Source of the DNA: Planctomycetota bacterium
Lineage (GTDB): Bacteria; Planctomycetota; PLA2; JAEUHO01
Reading direction: 5' to 3'
DNA: 49,051 nucleotides
Assembly: GCA_030065025.1 (NCBI GenBank)
Contig: JASJDY010000032.1
Span: 1-49,051 of the forward strand
Made by a program: the position numbers and the translations under genes. Position 1 is the first letter of the stretch. Each line of letters starts with the position of its first letter. Positions 38,920 through 48,437 of the stretch are shown one piece after another. Below the pieces are notes generated by a model that did not search any database, was not told the DNA's origin, and saw only the letters and a list, made by a program, of their open reading frames with translations.

Positions 38920-40812
38920 CTAATAGCCGGGAATGGACCGCAGGCCCGCCGCCGGGGCGGCGCCTTCGGCCGGCGCCTTGGCGCCGGGCCGCGGCATGCC
39001 GTCGAGCAGGCGCCGGATGTCCTCGCTCGCCTTCTCGAGCGCGGCCTTCGAGCCCGAGACGAAGACGACGTACGTGCGAGCTGCGTCGCCCGCGATGTGC
39101 ATACGGCTCACACCGTCCGCGGCGGGGAGCGGATGCTGGATGCCGGCCTGCCCCATGACCCGCGTCTGGGTCACCGACTGCGGGTTGAACATGTTGCCCA
39201 GCACCATGCGGCCTACGCGCGGCAGGCCGGCCGCGGTGCTGCCCTGGTCGACGACGATGAACGCGACGGTGACCTCGCCCTTGCGCGCCGTCGCGAAGGC
39301 CATCGGCGACCGGCCGCCCTCGATCGCCTCCCAGCCCTCGGCGGGGAGCTTGAGGCCGAGACCGCGCTGGCGGTCTACGACGTCGTAGCCCTCGAAGGGG
39401 TCGCGCGCCTCGTCGCCGTGGTCGTCTTCGCGCTGCTCGAAGGACGTCTTGACGACCTCCGCCCAGGCCCGGTCGAAGCGCTCTGCGGCGATGCCGTCGA
39501 GGATCAGGACCTCGTGGTCGCGCTGCAGGATGCGGCCGCGGCCGTGGATGCCGCGGTAGTCGAAGCGCTTGCTGGAGCCCTCGTCGTCGAGCAGCGTCCA
39601 GCCCTCGCCCTTCCACGCGTCCGCGTTGCGGAGCCTCAGGGCGGCGCCGAACGTGCGGGCCGCCTCGTCGGCGTCCTCGGGCGAGTCGAAAGCCAGCGCG
39701 TGCACGACGACCATGCCGTGCTCCGGATGCTCGATGTACTTTGCGCGCCCGGCATCCCAGCCGCGCGCTGCGCGGTTGGACATGGCGTCGACGAACTTGC
39801 CGATGCCCATCGTGCGCGTGTTCAGGCGGCCCTTCCGGTCGCCGAGGAAGTAGTCGAGGTAGACGGCGAGGTCGAGCTCGCCGACCGAGTGCTCGGCCAG
39901 CTTCGTCCAGCCGTCACCCAAGGACTTCGCCACGTCGCCGCCCCAGATCACGCGCCGCGGATGATCGCGCTTGGTGCCGAGCCACTTGTGCGGGTGCAGG
40001 ATCTGCTCCTGCGAGACGGGCGGGTCGGCGACGAGCTTGGCCATGCCGCCGACGTAGTCGTCCCCGACGGCGTGCGTCACGAAGTTCGGGCCGGCGCGGT
40101 AGTGCAGCATCGTCGAGAGCAGCATGTGCGTGGGCACCGTGCGCATGACGCGCGCCTGTCCCTTCTGCATCGCGGTGTTCTGGGCCATCTGCTTCTGGTG
40201 GGCGTGGGCAGCGTCGGGACGCAGGGTCTCGAAGCGGCGCCGGGCCCACTCGGCGCTGCCCTCGAAGAGGCAGCGGATGGCGAACTGACGGTCCGGGTCG
40301 TCCTCGCGGTAGGGCTTCTCGATCTTCTGCAGGTCGAGGTGCTGGTCCTCCAGCGCGTGGATGAGCTCGTGGACGAGCGTGGGGATGTTGGCCTTGCCCT
40401 CGAAGCCGGCCGTCAGGACGAGACGCTTGGTCTTCGGGTCGTAGGCACCCGCGACCATCTCCTGCAGCATCAGCTGCGCCAGGTCGCGTAGATCCTCGTC
40501 CTCCTTCAGGAGACCGAGCCGCCGGACGATGCGGTTGTCGCGCGCCCACTCCTCCGGCTTGACGTCGCGCGCCATGCCCTTCTGCATGTACTCGCGCAGC
40601 TCCTCGCGTGAGAGCAAGCGAACCGGCACGTCGTGCTTCCACTCGAGGCCGCGGAGCTTGGCGACCTGGGGGCGGATCTCGTCGACCAGCTTTTGGAGCG
40701 CGACCTGCTCGGCGTCGTCCTGCGGCGCCGGCTTCTCGCCCGCTGCCAGGGGGGCGGCGAGGAGCAGCAGGACGCCGGCGAAGGCGACGATGCGGGCGAC
40801 TTGACGGCTCAT
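38920..40812 (-). CDS. secreted HExxH putative metallopeptidase
   Basis: Signal peptide VARIVAFAGVLLLLAAPLAAGE; zinc-binding type motif IPTLVHELIHALEDQHLDLQKIE; 630 aa. Confidence 0.7.
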   Translation of the reverse strand: MSRQVARIVAFAGVLLLLAAPLAAGEKPAPQDDAEQVALQKLVDEIRPQVAKLRGLEWKHDVPVRLLSREELREYMQKGMARDVKPEEWARDNRIVRRLGLLKEDEDLRDLAQLMLQEMVAGAYDPKTKRLVLTAGFEGKANIPTLVHELIHALEDQHLDLQKIEKPYREDDPDRQFAIRCLFEGSAEWARRRFETLRPDAAHAHQKQMAQNTAMQKGQARVMRTVPTHMLLSTMLHYRAGPNFVTHAVGDDYVGGMAKLVADPPVSQEQILHPHKWLGTKRDHPRRVIWGGDVAKSLGDGWTKLAEHSVGELDLAVYLDYFLGDRKGRLNTRTMGIGKFVDAMSNRAARGWDAGRAKYIEHPEHGMVVVHALAFDSPEDADEAARTFGAALRLRNADAWKGEGWTLLDDEGSSKRFDYRGIHGRGRILQRDHEVLILDGIAAERFDRAWAEVVKTSFEQREDDHGDEARDPFEGYDVVDRQRGLGLKLPAEGWEAIEGGRSPMAFATARKGEVTVAFIVVDQGSTAAGLPRVGRMVLGNMFNPQSVTQTRVMGQAGIQHPLPAADGVSRMHIAGDAARTYVVFVSGSKAALEKASEDIRRLLDGMPRPGAKAPAEGAAPAAGLRSIPGY

Positions 40813-40892
40813 GGGCGTCTCCGTGTGGAATCCGGCGATGGTACCGACGGATGGGGCGCTGCCTTCGTTCCATCGGGCCCGGGGTCAACGGG

Positions 40893-40898
40893 TACGAT
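40893..40898 (+). promoter_or_regulatory. candidate -10 box (TACGAT) with leaderless spacing to CvpA
   Basis: GGGTACGAT-CCCGCC-ATG: 6-nt spacing. Confidence 0.4.
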
Positions 40899-40904
40899 CC
40901 CGCC

Positions 40905-41477
40905 ATGCTCCTGGTGCAGACGCTTACGGTTCCGGACACGATCGTGTTGGTCGTGTGTCTGATCGTGGGCATCCGCGGCGCGTTCAAGGGCTTCGTCTGG
41001 CAGGCCATCCGCACCGCCGGTCTCATCGGAGCGCTCTGGGCCGCCACGCGCTTCCACGAGCCGATCGGTCGCCGCCTCGACGAGTGGTTCTCGTTCCTGC
41101 CGACGTTCGCCACGCCGGTCGTGGCGTGGTTGCTGATCCTCGTCGGGATCTTCCTGGTCTTCGCGTTCCTCGCCTACATGGCGCGCGGTGCGATGAAGAC
41201 CGCCAACTTGACCGGCGTCGACCGCGTGCTGGGCCTCGCGATGGGCGCGGTGATGGGGCTCTGCTTCTGCGCGATCGCGTTCGTGATCTGGGGCTTCCTC
41301 TTCCTGAAGACGGACAGCGAACTCGAGAAGGCGCTCGAGGGCAGCCAGTCGGCGCGCTTCATGGCGAAGATCATCGAGGTCGTCGACCCGCTGTTTCCCG
41401 AGGGCGTCCGCGAGCGCTTCGGCGCGTCCCTCAAGGCCATCGAAGCAGCGGGGGAGTCAGGGACCGCAGGTCCCTGA
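40905..41477 (+). CDS. CvpA-family membrane protein
   Basis: DTIVLVVCLIVGIRGAFKGFVWQAIRTAGLIGALWAA ... VDRVLGLAMGAVMGLCFCAIAFVIWGFLFL. Confidence 0.85.
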   Translation: MLLVQTLTVPDTIVLVVCLIVGIRGAFKGFVWQAIRTAGLIGALWAATRFHEPIGRRLDEWFSFLPTFATPVVAWLLILVGIFLVFAFLAYMARGAMKTANLTGVDRVLGLAMGAVMGLCFCAIAFVIWGFLFLKTDSELEKALEGSQSARFMAKIIEVVDPLFPEGVRERFGASLKAIEAAGESGTAGP

Positions 41478-41478
41478 C
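41456..41478. terminator. perfect 10-bp hairpin spanning the cvpA stop codon
   Basis: GTCAGGGACC-GCA-GGTCCCTGAC; the TGA stop is 41475-41477. No T-tract. Confidence 0.5.
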
Positions 41479-41516
41479 CCTGAGCAAGGCGCGCAGCGCC
41501 GCGTCGAAGGGGAGCC

Positions 41517-41550
41517 GTAGGGGCAGCCTGAGCGAAGCGGTTGGCTGCCC
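41517..41550 (+). repeat. TGTAGGGGC hairpin repeat, copy C
   Basis: GTAGGGGCAGCCTGAGCGAAGCGGTTGGCTGCCC; stem GGGCAGCC/GGCTGCCC. Confidence 0.6.
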
Positions 41551-42258
41551 TCAGTCCTCGTCCACCGTCTCGAAGCCGTCGATCTCCATGAGGCCCGGGC
41601 CCGGCGGCTCGTCGAGCTCACCGATGTCGTCGAGGCCGAGGTCCGTGGGGATCTCGAACGCCTTGGGCGCGTCCTCATCCAGGGGTGTCGGCTCCGGCGC
41701 TGGGGCGGCCGGGCGCGGCCTGGCCACGGGCGGCGGCAGCGTCTCGTCGGCCCCGTACTCGAAGCGCGCCCACGCGCGCACGGCGGTGCGCCGCTCCTGC
41801 GCCTCGGCGACGACGTCCTCGCCCTCGTCCTCGCGCGCCACCAGGTCGACGAGCACGGCGTCGTAGCGCACCTCGTCGTCTACGCGCAGCGAGGGCACCG
41901 TGCCGTCGCTGTCGAGACGCGCGAGCGCGGCGTCGGTCGCGCACAGGCGGCGGGCTGCCTCGGCCGGCGTCAGCAGCTCCGCGGCTTCCAGGGACTCACG
42001 GGAACGTCGCGGCCTGCGCGCGTTCGCGGACGGCGGCGCCAGGCGTGCCAGCCAGTACGTGGAGAGCGCGATCGGATCGGCGTCGCTGACCCCGGCCTCG
42101 GCGTCGACCCACGGCGCCGGCAGTGCGAGCCCCGCCTCGACGCGCGTGGCGGGCAGCCTCCGCAGGCGCGCCTCGCGGGCAAGGCGTGCCGGGTCCTTGA
42201 ACAGCAGGCCGCCTGCCTCCGAAAGATCGTAGAGTTGGACGTCGTCCAGATGGAGCAT
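41551..42258 (-). CDS. hypothetical protein with HTH_17/excisionase-like segment and acidic Pro-rich tail
   Basis: ELLTPAEAARRLCATDAALARLDSDGTVPSLRVDDEVRYDAVLVDLVA; acidic C-terminus. Confidence 0.6.
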   Translation of the reverse strand: MLHLDDVQLYDLSEAGGLLFKDPARLAREARLRRLPATRVEAGLALPAPWVDAEAGVSDADPIALSTYWLARLAPPSANARRPRRSRESLEAAELLTPAEAARRLCATDAALARLDSDGTVPSLRVDDEVRYDAVLVDLVAREDEGEDVVAEAQERRTAVRAWARFEYGADETLPPPVARPRPAAPAPEPTPLDEDAPKAFEIPTDLGLDDIGELDEPPGPGLMEIDGFETVDED

Positions 42259-42315
42259 CCCGCCAGTCTACGGAGGCCCCCCCCTGCCTCCGCGCGCGGG
42301 GTGCGGGAGGCCTCC

Positions 42316-42843
42316 ATGGCACGTGCGCTCACGATTCTCGCCTGTCTCGTCCTCATGGCGGGGTGCACCAGCGACGGCGACGGTGCCCCTGCGAGCGGCG
42401 TGGCCACGCCGACCGTGGCGGGCGGACCCACGCCGACCTACACGGACTACGCCACCGCCCGCGAGGCCTTCACGCGCCGGAGCGACGACGGGGTGCTGGG
42501 CGCCACGCTCGAGGACGCGGCGTGGCTGCGGTTCGAGGGCGACGCGGAGACGGTCCAGAAGGCGCATCGCGCGTACTTCGACTACGGCTACACCAGCTTC
42601 AAGATCATCCTGCGTGCGAAGGAGTACACGCGGCCCACGGAGGAGGTGTTCCTGCTCGAGGACGACGGGGGCGCCCGGGTTCAGGGCAAGCCCGTCACCT
42701 TCACGGGCAGCATGCGGCTCGTGGACGACCGCTGGCAGTTCACCTTCGACCTGTCGTTCCAGCACGCGATCACCAAGGACACGCGCTGGCTCCGACTCAC
42801 ACGGGTCAAGGACAACGCGACCGTCGAATGGTCGTTCCGCTGA
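42316..42843 (+). CDS. lipoprotein of unknown function
   Basis: Lipobox MARALTILACLVLMAGCTSD; coherent 175-aa ORF; GGAGG upstream. Confidence 0.7.
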   Translation: MARALTILACLVLMAGCTSDGDGAPASGVATPTVAGGPTPTYTDYATAREAFTRRSDDGVLGATLEDAAWLRFEGDAETVQKAHRAYFDYGYTSFKIILRAKEYTRPTEEVFLLEDDGGARVQGKPVTFTGSMRLVDDRWQFTFDLSFQHAITKDTRWLRLTRVKDNATVEWSFR

Positions 42844-42849
42844 ACGGCC

Positions 42850-44064
42850 CTACGTCGCCTGCTTGACCGTCCCCCGCGCCACGCGGTCCAGGACCTCGTC
42901 GACGCGGCCGCCGATCTGTACGGGGCGGATGCCGACGGCCCGGAGGAGCGTGACGGCGCGCTGCGAGAAGCCCGTCGCCACGACCGCCCGGCAGCCGACG
43001 ACGGCATGCAGGAAGGCGCGCGAGTCGCCCACGCCGTCGTGCCGGCGCAGGATGCTCTCGTCGAGGTGCCGCGTGCCCAGGCAGCGGATGTGGTTCTCGG
43101 TGACCGCATAGATGCGCAGCAGCGGCGTGCCGGCGAGCGTCGAGTCCACCAGCGTGCCGTCGCGGCTGGCGACCGCGACGAACTGTGCCTTGCGTCGCGG
43201 CAGCAGGCGCGCCGGCTCGTCGAAGCCGTCCGGGTCCGGCAGCGTGCGCAGGATGTCGACGGCTTCGAGCGAGTCGACGTCCACGGCGCGGCAGCGCTCG
43301 GGGCTGATCCAGTCGGTGACGCGGGGGCCACGCAGGCGGCCGCGCGACGCCTTGGCGAAGGCATCGGCTGCCGTGTCGCGCGCGTCCTCGAGCTCGCCTT
43401 CGGTCGGGGTGCCGCCCCGCAGCAGCGGGGCGCCGGGGACCTCGACGTGCGGGACGACGTCCATGCGCTCCGCGCCCCAGCGCGCGGACTCGCGCGCGAT
43501 GCGCTCGATCTCGTGCGCGTTGACGGTGGGGACGAGCGTCGTGCGGATCGCCACCGAGAAGCCGTGCTGACGCGCGATGCCCAGCGCGCGGTGGGTCTCG
43601 TCGAGGACGAGCGTCGCGGCCGCGCTGCGCTCCAGGCGGTCGGCGCGGTAGACGGCGCCGGCGACGAGCCGCTCCGCCGTCCGCTGGGTCGCGGCATCCA
43701 CCTTGAGCACGAGGTAGCCGAGACCGAACGTCTCCAGCTCCTCCGTGTACTCGGCGAGCAGCGGACCGTCGATGACGAGGCCGGTCAGGACGTCGGGGTG
43801 GTGTTCGCGCACCAGCGCCAGGATGCGCAGCACGCTCTCTGGGCTCGCGAGCGGATCGCCGGGGCCCTCGACCTCGAGCACCAGGGGACCGCGGAGGCCG
43901 GCCCGCGCCGTCGCCACGTAGCGCAGCACGTCGGGCACGTCCACGACGGGGGCCTCGGCGTCGAAGGGCGTGTCGCGGCGCAGCACGAGGGGGTGCGGCG
44001 CGGCGGCGACACGGAGGCGCCAGATGCCGAGCTGGGTGCCGGAGGGGGTGGGGCCGGGACTCAT
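42850..44064 (-). CDS. NifB-like protein (radical-SAM-type barrel plus NifX/NafY-like C-terminal domain) lacking the CX3CX2C cluster motif
   Basis: EVEGPGDPLASPESVLRILALVREHHPDV (NifB GPGDPLANPE); RQHGFSVAIRTTLVPTVNAHEIERIARESARWGAERMDVVPHVEVPGAPL; ERCRAVDV (NifB HCRQCRADA); QFVAVASRDGTLVDSTLAGTPLLRIYAV...FLHAVVGCRAVVATGFSQRAVTLLRAVGIRPVQI. Confidence 0.7.
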   Translation of the reverse strand: MSPGPTPSGTQLGIWRLRVAAAPHPLVLRRDTPFDAEAPVVDVPDVLRYVATARAGLRGPLVLEVEGPGDPLASPESVLRILALVREHHPDVLTGLVIDGPLLAEYTEELETFGLGYLVLKVDAATQRTAERLVAGAVYRADRLERSAAATLVLDETHRALGIARQHGFSVAIRTTLVPTVNAHEIERIARESARWGAERMDVVPHVEVPGAPLLRGGTPTEGELEDARDTAADAFAKASRGRLRGPRVTDWISPERCRAVDVDSLEAVDILRTLPDPDGFDEPARLLPRRKAQFVAVASRDGTLVDSTLAGTPLLRIYAVTENHIRCLGTRHLDESILRRHDGVGDSRAFLHAVVGCRAVVATGFSQRAVTLLRAVGIRPVQIGGRVDEVLDRVARGTVKQAT

Positions 44065-44162
44065 GAGGCGGCGCCGGTGTACCGCTCCGTGGGGGGGTGC
44101 GCAAGGGCGAGGTCTCGGTCTCCGGACGCGGGATGCTCGGGCTCCGAGTACAAGATGAAGCC

Positions 44163-44915
44163 GTGAGCGAACCCCTGCCCCCGTCGTACCCCGCACCGCA
44201 GCACCCCGCCCCGAAGAGCGAGTGGAAGCCTCTCTCGGGCCTGGCCGTGACGGCGTTCGTGCTCAGCCTCGTGCTGATCCTGATCGCCCTGCCGGGGCTC
44301 TGGATCGTGCAGCTCGTGCCGCTGCTGCTGGGCATCGCGACCCTGGTGATGGTCAAGCCGGGGCAGCGCCGCGGCCGCATCCTCGCGGTGTGGGCCATCG
44401 TCATCTCGCTCGCCATCGGCTCGTGCTCGTTCACGATGCACCAGGGCATGCGCGGTGTGCTGAGCGGGACGAACGAGTCGATCCTCTCCGTGCTCTCGTC
44501 GAAGATCTCGGACGAGGAGAAGGCGAAGTCCTTGCGAAGCTGGGTCTGGCCCAAGGCGCTGGAGCAGGACGAGAAGCTGCCCGCGACGTGGATGCAGCGC
44601 TACGCCGGTGTCGTGGCGGAGTTCGGTCCCTGGCGTGAGTCCTTCGAGCTGCCGTCCATCGTCTACGGATCGACCCCGCTCTTGATCGCGCCGGAGGGTC
44701 TCGTGGAGATCGGCAGCGACGGCGAGAAGCCGCCGAGCTGGACGATGGGTTCCACGATCTGGACCCCCGCCGTGTTCGAGAAGGGCATCGTCCACGTGGC
44801 GATCGTGCTCCAGGAGGGCGATCAGAAGGGCGTCGAGGCTCTCGGCACGCTGCGCCCCGGCGAGGAGACGGCCGTCGTAGGCGACGTCCGCTTCTTCCGC
44901 GCCAAGGCTCCGTAG
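44163..44915 (+). CDS. membrane protein (DUF4190-like N-terminus)
   Basis: VSEPLPPSYPAPQHPAPKSEWKPLSGLAVTAFVLSLVLILIALPGLWIVQLVPLLLGIATLVMVKPGQRRGRILAVWAIVISLAIG. Confidence 0.75.
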   Translation: MSEPLPPSYPAPQHPAPKSEWKPLSGLAVTAFVLSLVLILIALPGLWIVQLVPLLLGIATLVMVKPGQRRGRILAVWAIVISLAIGSCSFTMHQGMRGVLSGTNESILSVLSSKISDEEKAKSLRSWVWPKALEQDEKLPATWMQRYAGVVAEFGPWRESFELPSIVYGSTPLLIAPEGLVEIGSDGEKPPSWTMGSTIWTPAVFEKGIVHVAIVLQEGDQKGVEALGTLRPGEETAVVGDVRFFRAKAP

Positions 44916-44987
44916 GGCCGTCCGGGGGCCGAGGGCCCTCCCAACGCCCAGGCCCGGCCCGGTAAACTGGCACGCGGAGACACCGCC

Positions 44988-46583
44988 ATGCGCACCCGTC
45001 GACTCGCTCTGCCGCTCGTCGCCCTCGCGGCGATCGCGCTGCTGTTCGCGGCGCCCGCCGACGCCAAGCTGAGCAGCAAGGAGTGGAAGGAGGCCGAGAC
45101 CCGCTTCGAGGAGCTGTTCTCGCAGAAGGGCAACGCGAAGGCCAAGGCCGAGGTGCTGGCGACGATCGCCTCCGACGGCTCGGGCCGCGCGTTCCGCCTC
45201 ATGGCGGACGGCCTCTTCAAGGAGGTCGAGCTCTTCAACCGGCTCATGATCAAGATCACGAAGGCGTCCGCCGAGCGCAGCATCCTCGTGGGCAAGGGCA
45301 TCAAGGGCTTCACCGCCGTGGACGAGGCGCGCGCCAAGGAGCTCGATGCCGAGCTGAAGGAGCTCGAGGCCGCGCTCAAGGAGGAGCGCGAGGCGCTCAA
45401 TGCCGTCACGAAGGCCGTCTGCGAGGGCCCGGAGATCCTGCGGAAGAACATCCTCCAGCGCGCCAAGGGCGGCGGCGATTGGACCTTCCGTGCCGCCGCC
45501 ATCCGCGTCGCCGTGATGACGATGAAGGAGAAGGCCTCGAAGCAGTTCCTCATGCGCACGTTGAGCAACGACAAGGACCCGCGGGTGCGCCTCGCGGGCC
45601 TCGACGCGCTCGGCTCCGTGCCGGAGGGCTACGAGGATCTCGTCATCGGCCGCCTCGCGGATCCGTACTGGGGTGTCGTCTTGCGCGCCGTCGCCATCGC
45701 GAAGGACCGCGAGATGCACGACGCGGTGCCGCACCTGATCAATGCCCTGCCCAAGGCCGGCCCGCGTGTGGCCGAGGCCGTCGGCGCGGCTCTGCGCAAG
45801 CTCACGGGCGAGAACTTCGAGGCGTACGCCGACGTCTGGAGCAAGTGGTGGGAGGAACACAAGAAGGACTTCACGGGTGACGTGAAGGTCAAGAAGGGCA
45901 AGCGCGAGGAGTTCGCGCGCGTCGACTTCTACGGCGTACCGATCAAGTCGGACCGCATCCTCTTCATCATCGACATCAGCAGCTCGATGAAGCTGAAGAC
46001 GAAGAACGACAATCCCAAGGAGCGCTGGAAGCCGCCGCCCACCACGACGGGTGGCAAGGCGCCGCCTCCGCCGCCGCCCCCCGAGGAGATCCTCAGCGGG
46101 CCGAAGATCGACGTCGCCAAGCATGAGCTGAAGAAGGCGGTCAAGCAGCTGCCCAAGCACTACATGTTCAACATCATCTGCTTCAACCAGGGCGCCGTGC
46201 CGTGGCAGAAGACGATGGTCAAGGCGAGCGCGAAGAACAAGGAGAGCGCGTATCAGTGGATTCGCACGCGCAAGCCCAGTGGCAGCACCTACATCGACGG
46301 TGCGCTCCGCATGGGCTTCACGATGGCGGGCCTCATCAACTACGACAAGCGCTATCCGGACATCTCCGTGGACACGATCGTCCTGCTGTCGGACGGCGCG
46401 CCCACGGACAGCTCGTTCCCCGTGTCCAAGCTCATGGATCCCGAGGTGATCCTCGAGCACGTGCGTCAGTGGAACAAGGACAAGAAGATCGTGATCCACT
46501 GCATCGGCGTCGACATGGTCACGAGCATCGAGTTCCTCCAGAAGCTTGCCGCCGAGAACGGCGGGACCTACGTCGACCGCTGA
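44988..46583 (+). CDS. secreted HEAT-repeat protein with canonical VWA domain
   Basis: Signal peptide; HEAT-like LMRTLSNDKDPRVRLAGLDALGSVPEGYEDL; MIDAS ILFIIDISSSMKLKTKND; TYIDGALRMGFTMAG; IVLLSDGAPTDSS; IHCIGVDMVTSIEFLQKLAAENGGTYVDR. Confidence 0.9.
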   Translation: MRTRRLALPLVALAAIALLFAAPADAKLSSKEWKEAETRFEELFSQKGNAKAKAEVLATIASDGSGRAFRLMADGLFKEVELFNRLMIKITKASAERSILVGKGIKGFTAVDEARAKELDAELKELEAALKEEREALNAVTKAVCEGPEILRKNILQRAKGGGDWTFRAAAIRVAVMTMKEKASKQFLMRTLSNDKDPRVRLAGLDALGSVPEGYEDLVIGRLADPYWGVVLRAVAIAKDREMHDAVPHLINALPKAGPRVAEAVGAALRKLTGENFEAYADVWSKWWEEHKKDFTGDVKVKKGKREEFARVDFYGVPIKSDRILFIIDISSSMKLKTKNDNPKERWKPPPTTTGGKAPPPPPPPEEILSGPKIDVAKHELKKAVKQLPKHYMFNIICFNQGAVPWQKTMVKASAKNKESAYQWIRTRKPSGSTYIDGALRMGFTMAGLINYDKRYPDISVDTIVLLSDGAPTDSSFPVSKLMDPEVILEHVRQWNKDKKIVIHCIGVDMVTSIEFLQKLAAENGGTYVDR

Positions 46584-46590
46584 TCCGGGA

Positions 46591-47358
46591 TTGAACGCCG
46601 CGAGCGCCCGCGTCCCGAAGAAGCCTGCGGGGCTCTGGATCCCCGTTCTCAAGGTGGGCTCCATCGGCATCTACGTCGAGGGACTCGTCGTCCTGCTCGT
46701 CGCGTTCCTCTTGGTCGGCGGCGAGGCGGGCGCGCCGCTGGGGCCGCGCTTGGGGCTCATCGGCATTGCGCTGGGCAGTGTCCTGCTGCACGAGCTCGGG
46801 CACGCCGTCATGGCGCGGCTCCGCGGACTGAAGGTGGGGGGCGTGTTCCTGCACCTCGTGCCGTTCGCGTATGTGGAGCGCGGGAGCCCGCGCGACGAGC
46901 TGCGCACGGCGCTGGCCGGCCCGGTGACCAACCTGCTCATTGCCGGTGGGCTGCTGGCCGTGCCGCACGTGCGTGAGGGCTTCCCCTGGCTCGAGCTGGA
47001 GCGTTGGCTCGACGATCCGCTGTGGACGGCGTTCGGCGTCAACGCGCTGATGGGGGTGCTGAACCTGATCCCCGCGCTGCCTGCCGATGGCGGCCGTGCG
47101 CTCAGGGCGGCACTCATGCTGCGGATGGCGCCGGCGAAGGCCTACGCGCTGACCGCCCGGGCCGGCACCTTCACGGGCGCGGCGTGCTTCTTCGTAGCCG
47201 TGCTCCTCTGGCCGAACACGGACGCCTACGCGGCGATCGTGGCCGGCCTCTTCTTCATCGTCGTGGCGTGGCGCGAGGCGAAGCAGGGGCAGATCGAGCG
47301 CCGGCGGGAGCGCGCGAAGGCCAAGGAAGCGCCGAACGGGCGTACCCTGGAGGCATGA
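46591..47358 (+). CDS. site-2-protease-like M50 metallopeptidase
   Basis: TTG start; SVLLHELGHAVMARLRGLKVGGVFLHLVPFAYVE; LAGPVTNLLIAGGLL; NLIPALPADGGRALRAAL. Confidence 0.88.
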   Translation: MNAASARVPKKPAGLWIPVLKVGSIGIYVEGLVVLLVAFLLVGGEAGAPLGPRLGLIGIALGSVLLHELGHAVMARLRGLKVGGVFLHLVPFAYVERGSPRDELRTALAGPVTNLLIAGGLLAVPHVREGFPWLELERWLDDPLWTAFGVNALMGVLNLIPALPADGGRALRAALMLRMAPAKAYALTARAGTFTGAACFFVAVLLWPNTDAYAAIVAGLFFIVVAWREAKQGQIERRRERAKAKEAPNGRTLEA

Positions 47359-48434
47359 GGACGAGGTGGATGTCGATCATCGCGTGCGCGGTGATCGTGG
47401 TCGTGTCGATGCCCGTGGCCGCGAAGGACGAGGCGCCCACGGAGGCGGCCGTCGAGGCGGCGACGCGCAACTTCATGGGGGCGATCGGCGCCCGCCAGGA
47501 TGCGTTTGAACGGGATGACCTCCTGCGCCGCTTCGTCGATGCGCGGGGCTTCGCGGAGCGCGCACTGGGTGCGGACTTCGCGGCCTTGCCGGAAACGGAT
47601 CAGAAGCAGGTGCTCGACAGCGTTGCACGCTTCCTCTCGCGCGGACTGCTGTGCAACTGGACCTTGCCTGAGGACGTTCATCGCGTTGACCTCAGCGTCA
47701 CAGAAGCCGTTGGAGCGACGCGTTCTGTGTCCTACGTCGAGCAGGGCAAGCGCGTGGTTCTCGTGTGGCGCGGCAGCCTGCTTGTCGATTTCGGCGGTGG
47801 GGACGAGGGTCTGCTGTCGAAGCTCCTGCGCCGTCAGCGCGCGAAGCTCGGGGTGGGGGTCGTCGACTTCGCGCGCGCGCTCGAGAAAGCGGTCGGGACG
47901 ATTCGCGAGAACGCTGCGATCGTCTGGTCGAAGGACAACATTCGCACATTGCTCACCCTGATGATTGCGCGACGCACGATGAAGGTCAGGGCCGGCTGGC
48001 CCCGCTACAGCGGGAAGCGCTTCGTGCTGTCGGTGCTCGCGACGGGCGATGTGGATCGCAGCAACCCGAAGAACCTGGAGATCTTCTTCAGCCCCGGTGA
48101 CAAGCAGCGCTCCGTGAAGAAGGCGGGCGGTCCCGACGCCTACAAGGGCATCACGAAGCAGGCCCTCAGGGAGGGCAAGCTGCCCGTGGCGCACCTGACC
48201 TCCTACGCCGGCCGCCGCAATCTCGAGCGGGAGCACGTCGTGACGCCGGCAGAAGAGAAGGCCGGCACCGCCGTGATCGCGGACCTCTCCTTCCCCGACA
48301 TCGCGATCGTAGGCTTCACGAACGGCGCGGTACGCACGATGACGCGCAAGCAGCTCGGCCTGGGCCCCGAGGATCCGATCGTGGTGGGCGACAAGTCGAA
48401 GTCGGAGCTCCTGCGTTCGTTGTCGTCAGACTGA
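47355..48434 (+). CDS. secreted protein with C-terminal pseudopilin-like (H-X9-DG type) region
   Basis: Signal peptide MRTRWMSIIACAVIVVVSMPVAAKD; NIRTLLTLMIARRTMKVRAGWPRYSGKRFVLSVLATGDV; GFTNGAVRTMTRKQLGLGPEDPIVVG; ATGA overlap with the M50 gene. Confidence 0.75.
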   Translation: MRTRWMSIIACAVIVVVSMPVAAKDEAPTEAAVEAATRNFMGAIGARQDAFERDDLLRRFVDARGFAERALGADFAALPETDQKQVLDSVARFLSRGLLCNWTLPEDVHRVDLSVTEAVGATRSVSYVEQGKRVVLVWRGSLLVDFGGGDEGLLSKLLRRQRAKLGVGVVDFARALEKAVGTIRENAAIVWSKDNIRTLLTLMIARRTMKVRAGWPRYSGKRFVLSVLATGDVDRSNPKNLEIFFSPGDKQRSVKKAGGPDAYKGITKQALREGKLPVAHLTSYAGRRNLEREHVVTPAEEKAGTAVIADLSFPDIAIVGFTNGAVRTMTRKQLGLGPEDPIVVGDKSKSELLRSLSSD

Positions 48435-48437
48435 TCG

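Noticed and set aside
42850-44064. Evidence for nitrogen fixation
   Set aside because: A single cysteine-depleted NifB-like gene with no nifHDKEN in the window does not support diazotrophy.
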